Assembly (NCBI GenBank): GCA_041690635.1 | Contig: JAWLGZ010000002.1 | Coordinates: 682,001 to 746,000, forward strand | Origin: JAWLGZ01 sp041690635 | Lineage (GTDB): Bacteria > Pseudomonadota > Gammaproteobacteria > Thiohalomonadales > Thiohalomonadaceae | Reading direction: 5' to 3' | Length of the DNA stretch: 64,000 bases | In this document: positions 15,907-23,744 of the stretch, one piece after another | Layout of the letters: the number at the start of each line of letters is the position of its first letter | How positions within the stretch are numbered: the stretch's first letter is position 1 | Position numbers and translations under genes: made by a program | Notes under the pieces: model-generated | What the model was told of the DNA's origin: nothing | Database searches by the model: none | The model's input: the letters and a program-made list of their open reading frames with translations, nothing else

Positions 15907-16506
15907 TCACAGACTGTGGAACTGACGGAACCGGGCGATCAGATCGTCCGGAACCTGCTTGCTCTGGGCCTTGTTGCGCACATACACCGTCGTGGCGCGG
16001 TTAGGGCCGGTCGCTATGTAGGTAAATACATAGGGGGCCTCACCGCTGTGACGGAAATCCTTCATCTCCTTCCAGCCGTCGAACACGTAGTGGCGGCCAT
16101 CCTTGACGATTTCGCCATAGAACCCCTCGGCGGCGCCCTCCAGCTTGCCTTCAAACATGGCGATCTGTGCCAGGCCGGAGACCTTCTTGCTCTCCTCCTT
16201 GGTCAGGCCGAAGACCACGGTCTCCCGCTTCGGACCGGCACCGATGCGGGTCACGGCCAGCGGCACTTCCTTGCCGTCAACAGCGCTCTTGTACAGCCCG
16301 GCGTCGCCGAACACCCAGATACGCCCATCCTTGTGCAGCTCGAAATAGTGCTGCGGCAGTGCCGCCTTGGTTTCCACCGCCGCGGCCTTGGCCACCTCGG
16401 TCTTGGCCTCGCCCCTGGTCGCGCCCTGCTCCGTGGCGCAACCGCTCGTTCCCAGGCCCAGCAGCGCAACAGCGGCGAACACCATCCTGCTCTTGGCAAC
16501 AAGCAT
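15907..16506 (-). CDS. Uncharacterised lipoprotein encoded between pstS and pstC
   Basis: The 199-residue protein begins MLVAKSRMVFAAVALLGLG followed by TSGCATEQG. This is a lipoprotein signal peptide with a lipobox-like LGTSGC (Cys23). The mature part has strands such as YFELHKDGRIWVFGDAGLYK and HYVFDGWKEMKDFRHSGE, with a repeated flavour (YFELHKDGR... / YVFDGWKEM...). I do not recognise the family. GGGGAGA precedes the ATG. Its place within pstS-X-pstC suggests an envelope-anchored accessory of phosphate uptake, perhaps working with the enlarged periplasmic parts of PstC/PstA; that is inference from context only. Confidence 0.8.
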   Translation of the reverse strand: MLVAKSRMVFAAVALLGLGTSGCATEQGATRGEAKTEVAKAAAVETKAALPQHYFELHKDGRIWVFGDAGLYKSAVDGKEVPLAVTRIGAGPKRETVVFGLTKEESKKVSGLAQIAMFEGKLEGAAEGFYGEIVKDGRHYVFDGWKEMKDFRHSGEAPYVFTYIATGPNRATTVYVRNKAQSKQVPDDLIARFRQFHSL

Positions 16507-16538
16507 TGTTGTTTCTCCCCGTTGATTTGGTGAAGAGA

Positions 16539-16560
16539 GGCCACCCCGGACGGGGTGGCC
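16539..16560 (-). other. Intercistronic hairpin after pstS
   Basis: GGCCACCCC-GGAC-GGGGTGGCC is a perfect 9-bp stem with a 4-nt loop and no T-tract in the pst direction. It lies between pstS and the lipoprotein gene. Such hairpins commonly protect the abundant binding-protein message or reduce read-through. Confidence 0.7.
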
Positions 16561-16575
16561 CGGGTCGGTTTTTGC

Positions 16576-17553
16576 TTACAGGCCGAGCTTCTCCAGCTCA
16601 CGCTTGACCACGGCGGCGGGCAGCGGGATGTAGCCATCCTTGACCACCACCTCCTGGCCCTGCCTTGAGAGCACCAGCTTGAAGAACTCGCGCTCCATCG
16701 GGGAGAACGGGCGGTTCGGGTGCTTGTTCACGTAGACGTAAAGGAAGCGGGACAGCGGATAGCTGCCATCAGCGGCATGGTCGGCATCGGCAGGGGCAAA
16801 CGGCTGACCGTCCGCCTTGGCCAGCGGCACGGCGCGCACACCCGAGGTGACATAGCCGATGCCGGAGTAACCGATGCCGTTGATGGACTCGGTCACGCCC
16901 TGCACCACGGACGCGGATCCCGGCTGCTCGTTGATGGAGGCCCTGTAGTCACCGCCGCACAGGGCATTCTTCTTGAAATAGCCGTAGGTGCCGGATACGG
17001 CATTGCGGCTGTACAGGGTGAAGTCACGGTTGGCCCAGGCACCGCTCAGACCGAGCTGACCCCAGCGGGTGATGTCTTCCTTTCCACCGCAGCGGCGGGT
17101 GGCGGAGAAGATCGCATCCACCTGCGGGATGGTCAGCCCCTCGATGGGATTGTCCTTGTTGACGTACACCGCCAGCACGTCGATGGCGACCGGCACCGCG
17201 GTGGGCTTGTAGCCATACCGGTTCTCGAAGGCCTGGACCTCCGAGGACTTCATGGCGCGGCTCATCGGGCCGAAGTTGGCGGTACCCTCAGTCAGAGCGG
17301 GCGGTGCGGTGGAAGAGCCGGCACCCTGGATCTGGATGTTGACGTTGGGATAGAAGCGGGCGTACTCCTCGGCCCACAGCGTCATCAGATTGTTCAGGGT
17401 ATCGGAGCCGATGCTGGAGAAGTTGCCGGACACGCCGGAAGCACGCTGATACTCCGGCAGAGCCGCATCCACCTTCGGCGCGGCAGCCTGGGCGCTGCCG
17501 ACCACCGTGGCCGAGACCATCGCAGCTGCGACGAATACTTTCTTGAACGTCAT
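16576..17553 (-). CDS. pstS: Phosphate ABC transporter substrate-binding protein
   Basis: The 325-residue protein starts MTFKKVFVAAAMVSATVVGS with AQAA, a Sec signal peptide, after a strong GGAGGAAC ribosome site. The phosphate-binding features are visible: SSIGSDTLNNL, QGAGSSTAPPAL, FGPMSRAMK and SRNAVSGTYGYFKKN. It binds inorganic phosphate in the periplasm for PstCAB. It is the first gene of the pst operon and follows a clear Pho box. Confidence 0.95.
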   Translation of the reverse strand: MTFKKVFVAAAMVSATVVGSAQAAAPKVDAALPEYQRASGVSGNFSSIGSDTLNNLMTLWAEEYARFYPNVNIQIQGAGSSTAPPALTEGTANFGPMSRAMKSSEVQAFENRYGYKPTAVPVAIDVLAVYVNKDNPIEGLTIPQVDAIFSATRRCGGKEDITRWGQLGLSGAWANRDFTLYSRNAVSGTYGYFKKNALCGGDYRASINEQPGSASVVQGVTESINGIGYSGIGYVTSGVRAVPLAKADGQPFAPADADHAADGSYPLSRFLYVYVNKHPNRPFSPMEREFFKLVLSRQGQEVVVKDGYIPLPAAVVKRELEKLGL

Positions 17554-17665
17554 ACAGGTTGTTCCTCCGTCAGAATGGAATTCGTAACACGACCCAAACA
17601 GTGCGGACGCTGGCAGCCTGTCGGGCGGTGCCGGGACAGGTCTGTGGTCCTCGGTCACAAGCGTG

Positions 17666-17699
17666 ATGATAGGAGGGTGTTGTTACAGCTTTGTGGCAG
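17666..17699 (-). promoter_or_regulatory. Pho box and -10 element of the pst operon
   Basis: On the minus strand CTGCCACAAAGCTGTAAC (17682-17699) matches the PhoB box as two 7-nt repeats 11 nt apart. The -10-like TATCAT (17666-17671) follows after 10 nt, the spacing expected when PhoB replaces the -35 contact. pstS starts about 110 nt downstream. Confidence 0.82.
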
Positions 17700-17800
17700 T
17701 TAGGGGCTGGCACCTATATCCGGCCAGGGTTCATTGCCATGTGATGGGATTTAGAATGCTGACAGGGGGCATCCCTGCCCTTGGACGTGGGCCGCGAAGG

Positions 17801-18529
17801 TCAGAACGGCAGGGCCCAGGCGGGAACATGGCGACCGGCCTGGCGCAACGCCCGGTCGAGTACGCGGTAGTCCGGCTCCAGCGCTTCCACCAACCCCCAG
17901 AAGGCGGGTGAGTGGTTGAGATGGACGGTATGGGCGAGTTCGTGGATGAAGAGGTAGCGCACCTGTTCCGGCGGCAGGAACAGCAGCCGGAAATTCAGGC
18001 TGATATTGCGGGCTGCGGAGCAACTGCCCCAGCGGGTCCGCTGACCGCGAACCGTCACCCCCTCGAAGGGGAGTTCCAGTGCGGCACTGGTCTCCCGGAG
18101 CCAGGGAACGAGCGTGGCCCGCGCCCGACCGGCCAGCCATCGGGTCAGTGCCCCCCGCCACAGGAGGGTATCTCCACAGCGCACCACCAGCGCCCCGTCC
18201 TGTTCGCGGCACCCCGCCCGCCCCTCCGGCCCGGAGCGGTAGTGAACCGGCCACGCCTCCCCAATCGCCTGCAGGGCGACATCGGCGGGCCGTGTCAGCG
18301 GCGAGGCGGTACCATGCTCCGCGCGCATGCGGTCCAGGGTGCGGATCAGCCAGGTTCGGTTCCTCTCGATGATCGCCGGCAACTGCCGGCGCCCCACCCC
18401 GCGCGGTACCACAATCTCCACCAGGGCAGGGGGCAGCACCCGCAGGTAGACTCGTTTGGCGCGCTGGCTCGGCCGCACACGGACCGGCACCGCTTCGCCG
18501 GCCCAGAGAAAGCGAAGGGATTCATTCAT
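17801..18529 (-). CDS. YgjP-like zinc metallopeptidase (DUF45 / M48-type)
   Basis: The 242-residue protein carries the family motifs RTRWGSCSAARNISLNFRLL and YLFIHELAHTVHLNHSPAFW, where H-E-L-A-H is the zinc site and the later His/Glu complete it. The N-terminal half has strands of the YgjP/SprT-like family (RPSQRAKRVYLRVLPPALVE). It is cytoplasmic, with no signal peptide. The physiological substrate of this family is not established. It is monocistronic and unrelated to pst in function. Confidence 0.85.
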   Translation of the reverse strand: MNESLRFLWAGEAVPVRVRPSQRAKRVYLRVLPPALVEIVVPRGVGRRQLPAIIERNRTWLIRTLDRMRAEHGTASPLTRPADVALQAIGEAWPVHYRSGPEGRAGCREQDGALVVRCGDTLLWRGALTRWLAGRARATLVPWLRETSAALELPFEGVTVRGQRTRWGSCSAARNISLNFRLLFLPPEQVRYLFIHELAHTVHLNHSPAFWGLVEALEPDYRVLDRALRQAGRHVPAWALPF

Positions 18530-18593
18530 CGGGTGTTTCGGGAGAGCTGTCCGCCTGTTTCCCCTGACTATAGCGTGCAGCGGTGCTGTGGAA

Positions 18594-18941
18594 TCAGTTC
18601 CGGCCGAACCGGATAACCTCCAGGTCCTCCACCTCGTTCAGTTCCTCGACGCGGATCTCGTCGGTGGGCGGGAGCAGCAGGTTGGTGGTATCAGAGAAAT
18701 CGAACCCGTAGAACTCCTTGATGTAGCGATAGGTTTCGGTGGCATTTTCCGCCTCCACCTCATCGAGCACCCGCCGCGCCAGGTCGCACGCCTCGCGGGC
18801 AGGCAGGTCGATGGTGAATACCCGGCCGTCCTGCCGGAAGCCGTTCCTGAGCATGGCCTCCTGCACCTCGCCGAAGATTCGGCGGACGGTCTCGTAGGGG
18901 TGGTTCTCGTAATCGAAATTGATGGCGATGCCGTAGCGCAT
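18594..18941 (-). CDS. Small protein of unknown function, possible VapD/Cas2-like fold
   Basis: The 115-residue protein starts at the ATG preceded by CCGGAGGAAG (MRYGIAINFDYENHP). Its N-terminal half (IAINFDY..., then a helix, then NGFRQDGRVFTIDL) has the beta-alpha-beta order of VapD and Cas2-like ferredoxin folds, but the resemblance is weak and judged by eye. The C-terminus is acidic (EELNEVEDLEVIRF). No toxin-antitoxin partner is visible next to it. Treat it as a hypothetical protein. Confidence 0.7.
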   Translation of the reverse strand: MRYGIAINFDYENHPYETVRRIFGEVQEAMLRNGFRQDGRVFTIDLPAREACDLARRVLDEVEAENATETYRYIKEFYGFDFSDTTNLLLPPTDEIRVEELNEVEDLEVIRFGRN

Positions 18942-19087
18942 ATCGCTTCCTCCGGATAGGGAACACCTTACCGCCGTTTTGACCGGTTTCAAAGCCCCCG
19001 GCTTCCGTCTGCCGGCCCAAACTTCCCGCCAGTGTGCAGGCAAAGACCGATGAGATCCCGCGCATCCGGTGGGAAATGCGGGCTAAG

Positions 19088-19885
19088 ATGCCCCTCATGC
19101 AGAAGTACGGCGGCACAGTGGTACACCGCACCCGGGACGCGCACGGCGCCATCGAGGTGGTGGAGGGCGGTGGCTCCCGGACGCTCCACTTCGGTACCGA
19201 ACCGAAACAGAGCAGCATGTCCCTGGACGACCCGATACGCCTGGACCTGGGCTACACCCGCGCCATGACCTGCGCCCTGCTGTTCAGCCAACCACCACCG
19301 CGCCGGGTGCTGCTGCTCGGGCTCGGCGGCGGCTCCCTGTGCCGGTTCCTTCTGCACCATTTCCCCGACTGCCGGATCGATGTGGTGGAGTACCGAGAGC
19401 GGGTGGTCGAGGTGGCACATGACTGGTTCCATCTCCCCGAAAGCGAGCGCCTCCACATCCTCATCGAGGACGCCGGCCAGTTTATGGTACTCGCCGATCC
19501 GGATCGCTATGGGGAGTACGACCTCATTCTCGTCGACGCCTACGACCATGCGGGGATGTCCCCCTCGGTAGCGGGCATCTCCTTCTTCGACGCCTGCCGT
19601 GCCCGCCTGGGTCCTCGGGGTGCACTGGCCGCCAACCTGTGGTCCGACGATCGGATCGAGCTGCAGCAGAGTCTGGCGGACCTGAGCCGGGCCTTTTCGG
19701 GCCACCTGCTCCGCCTGCCGGTGGACGGCAAGGCCAACCTCATTGCCCTGGCCGTGGACCACGGCTCACCGAAGCGGCTGCTGCCCCGACTGCAGGGGCC
19801 TGCCCGCGAGCTGGAGTCTCGCCTGGGGGTTGAATTCAGCCGATTTCTGAACGCCCTGCGCCGCCACAACCGTCTGCTGTTCTGA
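19088..19885 (+). CDS. Spermidine synthase-like methyltransferase-fold protein
   Basis: About 265 residues from the ATG at 19088; a GTG 18 codons upstream is also open and neither has a strong ribosome site. The Rossmann motif RRVLLLGLGGGSLCRFLL, the acidic end of strand 2 (IDVVEYRERVVEVA) and LILVDAYDHAG match the polyamine aminopropyltransferase (SpeE-like) family. Typical SpeE substrate residues are only partly recognisable, so polyamine synthesis is not certain; many such single-domain homologues have unknown substrates. It is divergent from the small gene upstream. Confidence 0.8.
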   Translation: MPLMQKYGGTVVHRTRDAHGAIEVVEGGGSRTLHFGTEPKQSSMSLDDPIRLDLGYTRAMTCALLFSQPPPRRVLLLGLGGGSLCRFLLHHFPDCRIDVVEYRERVVEVAHDWFHLPESERLHILIEDAGQFMVLADPDRYGEYDLILVDAYDHAGMSPSVAGISFFDACRARLGPRGALAANLWSDDRIELQQSLADLSRAFSGHLLRLPVDGKANLIALAVDHGSPKRLLPRLQGPARELESRLGVEFSRFLNALRRHNRLLF

Positions 19886-19994
19886 AACAAAGCCGGACCA
19901 AAATGGGCGCCCCCCCGAGTGGCGGAGCGCCGAGGGTGAACTATCCTTTCAGTTTCCCCCCGCCCCGCCAAAAGAAAACACCAGGAGAACAGGC

Positions 19995-20312
19995 ATGCAC
20001 CAACAGGAACCGGGTGAGTCCCCCGTCACGGACGCACTCCATGTGACACTCAACTACGGGCCGCTCGGCCTGGTTCGGGCCACCCCCCGCGAACTGCGAC
20101 CGGACGGCATGACCGTTGACACCGGCATCGTCTCGCTCACCGGCCAGTCGGACGTGGAGGTCACCTTCTCGTTCCGCAAGGATGACAGAACCCAGGTACA
20201 CCGCATCGGCGCCTCGGTCGCTGGCGCCTCACCGCTGGGGGCGGAGCTGATCTTTCACGATAATGATCGTGAGACCTATCATGCGCTTTGGGAGCTGTTG
20301 AGAAGACACTGA
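19995..20312 (+). CDS. PilZ-like domain protein
   Basis: The 105-residue protein starts after AGGAGA. It has the strand pattern of a single PilZ domain (GMTVDTGIVSLTGQSDVEVT, then HRIGASVAGASPLGAELIFH, then a C-terminal helix). The c-di-GMP-binding RxxxR and DxSxxG motifs are not clear (RATPRELR and SVAGASPLG are the nearest), so ligand binding is doubtful. A c-di-GMP enzyme gene lies about 1.5 kb downstream, but there is no operon link. Confidence 0.6.
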   Translation: MHQQEPGESPVTDALHVTLNYGPLGLVRATPRELRPDGMTVDTGIVSLTGQSDVEVTFSFRKDDRTQVHRIGASVAGASPLGAELIFHDNDRETYHALWELLRRH

Positions 20313-20655
20313 CGGTTTCATGACTTTCCGGCGCCGAACGGCGCCTCCCCCTCGCTGAAGACGGTCCCCCATCGATTTGGATGGGGGGCACGCCGCACCG
20401 CTTCAAAAGTGTTGTTGCCAGGACCGCTACTCCCTCCCTTTTCCTTCTGCACAGCGATACCACCCCACCCATAGTCCATCCCGGGCTGGTGCACACCCCG
20501 CCACTCCTGTCGCAAAAAGGTTGCATCCGTTGTTTCTTAACACAACCGCAACCCGCCTTTCACATTCACCCCTTACCTTCTCCCGCGTGGTTCAGCACCC
20601 ACGTTCATTCGCAATCAGGAAAACACCTAAAAATCCTTTCTTTCGGGAGAAGTTG
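20313..20655. other. Intergenic region before the porin gene
   Basis: This is 343 nt without a gene. A GGCGCC-GAAC-GGCGCC hairpin (20330-20345) follows the PilZ-like gene and may end its transcript, although no T-tract follows. The remainder should hold the porin promoter; no confident -35/-10 pair or operator was recognised. The porin's GGGAGAAG ribosome site is at the end. Confidence 0.5.
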
Positions 20656-21681
20656 ATGAACAAGAAACTGATCACCCTGGCGGTGGCCGGCACCCTGGCG
20701 ATGCCGCTGGCCGCCCAGGCGGAAGTGACCATCTACGGCAAGCTGCACGTCTCCGTCGAGAACATCGATAACGACGTCGGCGGTGCGGATGACAGCAGTA
20801 CCTCCGTCTCCTCCAACTCCAGCCGCATCGGGTTCAAGGGCTCTGAGGACCTTGGGAACGGCATGAAGGCGATCTGGCAGTTGGAGCAGGAGGTCAACCT
20901 GACCGATAAGGGGAAAGCCAAGGATTGGGCCAGCCGGAACAGCTTTGTCGGTCTCACCGGCAGTTTCGGCACCTTCCTCGTCGGTCGCCACGACAGTCCC
21001 TACAAGGCGGTGCGCGGCAAAGTCGACTTTTTCGGCGACCAGATCGGTGACAACCGCAACGTGATTGCCGCCGTGCAAAGCCATGATGCACGTCTGGAGA
21101 ATGCGCTGGTCTACGTAACGCCCGCCATGAACGGACTGCGGGCGGCCCTCGGCTACAGCGCCGACACGGCAGGCGGTAGCAGCGATGATAACGACACGGA
21201 CGCCTACAGCCTGAACGTCACCTACGGTAACGGCCCACTTTGGTTCGGTGTCGCCCACCAAGAGATAAATACGAGCGCCGCCCTCGACACCGATTCCACC
21301 CGCCTGGCCGGCAGCTACAAATTCGGCGACTTCAAGGTGGCGGCACTTTGGCAGTCCACCGAGTTGACCAATGGGAACGATGTGGACGCATGGGGTGTCG
21401 GCGGCGCCTACCGGATGGGCAACAACACCATCAAGGCGCAGTACTACTCCCTGGACGACACCGATGGCACCAGCAACACCGGTGCGGACATGTGGGCGGT
21501 CGGTTTCGACCACACCCTGTCCAAGCGTACCAGCGTGTATGCGGCGTATGCCAAGGCTGGCAACGACGCCGGTCAGAGCATCGGCGTTACCGGCGGCGGT
21601 CACGGCGACCGCGGCATTGTCTCGCCCGTAAACGGCAGCGATCCAAACGCCTTCGCGGTGGGCCTTGTCCACAAGTTCTAA
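20656..21681 (+). CDS. Outer-membrane general porin (Gram-negative trimeric type)
   Basis: The 341-residue protein starts MNKKLITLAVAGTLAMPLAA with QAEV, a signal peptide, after GGGAGAAG. The mature part opens VTIYGKLHVSVENIDND and has the classical SSNSSRIGFKGSEDLGNGMK and RNSFVGLTGSFGTFLVGRHD stretches. It ends FAVGLVHKF, with the C-terminal Phe recognised by the Bam machinery. This matches the 16-stranded Porin_4/OmpC-like family. Specificity cannot be read from sequence. A strong terminator follows. Confidence 0.92.
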   Translation: MNKKLITLAVAGTLAMPLAAQAEVTIYGKLHVSVENIDNDVGGADDSSTSVSSNSSRIGFKGSEDLGNGMKAIWQLEQEVNLTDKGKAKDWASRNSFVGLTGSFGTFLVGRHDSPYKAVRGKVDFFGDQIGDNRNVIAAVQSHDARLENALVYVTPAMNGLRAALGYSADTAGGSSDDNDTDAYSLNVTYGNGPLWFGVAHQEINTSAALDTDSTRLAGSYKFGDFKVAALWQSTELTNGNDVDAWGVGGAYRMGNNTIKAQYYSLDDTDGTSNTGADMWAVGFDHTLSKRTSVYAAYAKAGNDAGQSIGVTGGGHGDRGIVSPVNGSDPNAFAVGLVHKF

Positions 21682-21707
21682 GGGCGCCGATTTTGGATGC
21701 GAAGAGA

Positions 21708-21739
21708 ATGCGGGCGCCCACGGGCGCCCGCATTTTTTT
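21708..21739 (+). terminator. Intrinsic terminator of the porin gene
   Basis: The stem ATGCGGGCGCCC / GGGCGCCCGCAT is perfect with a 2-nt loop (CA in the centre of the palindrome) and runs into seven T residues, about 27 nt after the stop codon. Confidence 0.92.
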
Positions 21740-21799
21740 AAAAGAATAATGTCCGACACGCTGCGGCACAGTGATAACAGCCTGTCCGCATAACTATGC

Positions 21800-23656
21800 A
21801 TGTCCGAACTGAGGGGACACATCTTGCAGTCACATTGCCAGCGAAAAACTGCTCCCATCGATTCATCCACGGATACCGACGAAATGCTCGATGAACTTGA
21901 CACCATTATTCGCAGCAGTGCTGTCAGCACGCTGTTTCAGCCCATTATCAATCTCAATCGGCGGAAAATTTTCGGTTACGAGGCGCTGAGCCGAGGACCG
22001 TCCGACAGCCAACTCCACAGCCCGATAACGCTGTTCGAGCTTGCCGCCCGCAGCGGGCGCCTGTTCGAACTCGAACTGCTGTGCCGTGAACTCGCCATGC
22101 GCCAGTTCCAGCGACTGGAACTGGCGGGCAACCTGTTTCTCAATGCGACACCGCTCAGCCTCCTTCAGCCGGACCACCGCTCGGGAAAGACGCTGGAGAA
22201 GCTACGCGAGATCGGACTTGATCCACAGCGGGTCGTCATCGAATTGACCGAGCAGCAGCCGCTGGATGATTACGACCTGATGCGACAGGCGACAGAGCAT
22301 TACCGGGCTATGGGCTTTCGGATCGCCATCGACGACCTAGGGGCGGGTTACGCGGGGCTGCGAATGTGGGCGGAACTGCGCCCCGATTACGTGAAGATCG
22401 ACAGACACTTCATCCAAGGCATCGACGAGGATCGTGTCAAACAGGAGTTCGTCCGCTCCATCATCGACATTTCACAGGGGCTCAACTGCGAAATCATTGC
22501 TGAAGGCATCGAAACCGAGGCGGAGTACCGCACCGTATTCGCGATGGGTATCGAAATGGGTCAGGGCTATTACTTCGCGCGCCCGCGGGCGGCACCACCC
22601 ACAGTCATGCGCGCTGAACTGTTTACCTCCGACAGCGCTCGCTCCACGCACTCTCACCTCATGCGCCTTTCGGAAACGGTGGCCGTGCTGGCGCACGACA
22701 TCACTCATGTGGCGCCGGAGACCACCACCGAGCGCGTGTTCGAGATTTTCAGCGGTGCACCGGACTTGCACTCCATTCCTGTAGTCGACCAGCTACGGCA
22801 GCCGCTCGGCATGGTGAGACGGCATCGCCTGATGGATGTCTGTGCAGCAAACTACGGTCGCGCCCTCTATGGGAAGAAGCCCGTCGTACGCTTCATGGAT
22901 CCGGGCACCGTGATTGTCGATCGTGACATGAGTCTGGAGCAGGTGAGTCAATTGGTGACCGACACCGCCTATCGGCATCCCGTAAACGATTTCGTCATCA
23001 CCTGCAGCGGCAAATACATGGGGATTGGCAAGGTGATGGACCTGCTCAAGAAGATCACCGAGCTGCAGATTCGCAATGCGCGCTACGCCAATCCACTGAC
23101 CCTTCTGCCGGGTAACGTCCCCATCTACGAGGAGTTGGACCGGCTGCTTGAAGAGGGGCGCCGATTCGCTGTCGCCTACTGTGATCTCGACAGTTTCAAG
23201 CCATTTAATGATGTCTACGGCTACGCTCGGGGCGACCAGGTGATTCAGACGGTGGCAGAGATTCTCACGACACATGTGGATTGCCGCAATGACTTTGCAG
23301 GTCATGTGGGGGGAGATGATTTCATCCTGATCTTCACCAGCGAGAACTGGCGCGAGCGCTGCAACGCAATCCTTGAGCAATTTGAGCGGGAGATCCCGAA
23401 CGTCTACACACAGACCGACCGGGAGCAAGGCGGCATCCTTGCCCAGGATCGGAGCGGCAGCACGGCTTTCTATCCGTTGCTGAGTCTCTCGATCGGTGTG
23501 GTGACCCCCGAGCCGGGCAGCTGCGAATCACACCACGACGTGGCCGCGCTCGCCACCGAGGCGAAACACCAGGCCAAACGTTTGAACGGAAACGCCCTGT
23601 TTGTCGATCGGCGGACGAAACCGGACGGCTGCGGCGAACCCAACCCCCGGCAGTGA
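21800..23656 (+). CDS. EAL-CBS-GGDEF cyclic-di-GMP signalling protein
   Basis: The 618-residue cytoplasmic protein has an N-terminal EAL domain with YEALSRGP near residue 61, then FLNATP, VIELTEQQ, IDDLGAGYAG, DYVKID, EGIETEAEYR and GQGYYFARP, so the phosphodiesterase metal ligands appear intact. A pair of CBS-like repeats spans about residues 275-420. A C-terminal GGDEF domain has its signature changed to GGDDF at about residues 503-507, a substitution sometimes compatible with cyclase activity or GTP binding. There is no membrane span or receiver domain; the CBS pair is the likely nucleotide sensor. No ribosome site stands out before the ATG. Confidence 0.88.
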   Translation: MSELRGHILQSHCQRKTAPIDSSTDTDEMLDELDTIIRSSAVSTLFQPIINLNRRKIFGYEALSRGPSDSQLHSPITLFELAARSGRLFELELLCRELAMRQFQRLELAGNLFLNATPLSLLQPDHRSGKTLEKLREIGLDPQRVVIELTEQQPLDDYDLMRQATEHYRAMGFRIAIDDLGAGYAGLRMWAELRPDYVKIDRHFIQGIDEDRVKQEFVRSIIDISQGLNCEIIAEGIETEAEYRTVFAMGIEMGQGYYFARPRAAPPTVMRAELFTSDSARSTHSHLMRLSETVAVLAHDITHVAPETTTERVFEIFSGAPDLHSIPVVDQLRQPLGMVRRHRLMDVCAANYGRALYGKKPVVRFMDPGTVIVDRDMSLEQVSQLVTDTAYRHPVNDFVITCSGKYMGIGKVMDLLKKITELQIRNARYANPLTLLPGNVPIYEELDRLLEEGRRFAVAYCDLDSFKPFNDVYGYARGDQVIQTVAEILTTHVDCRNDFAGHVGGDDFILIFTSENWRERCNAILEQFEREIPNVYTQTDREQGGILAQDRSGSTAFYPLLSLSIGVVTPEPGSCESHHDVAALATEAKHQAKRLNGNALFVDRRTKPDGCGEPNPRQ

Positions 23657-23744
23657 CGGCGGATGGCCCATCGGTGGGGGCTGTTTAAGGACCTGCGCCC
23701 CTTCCGCTCGCTGCCGTACTCCAACGGCACAATCTACGCTTGAT

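Noticed and set aside
20507..20530. Pho box-like CTGTCGCAAAAAGGTTGC upstream of the porin
   Set aside because: The second half does not match the consensus and there is no suitable -10 box at the right distance.
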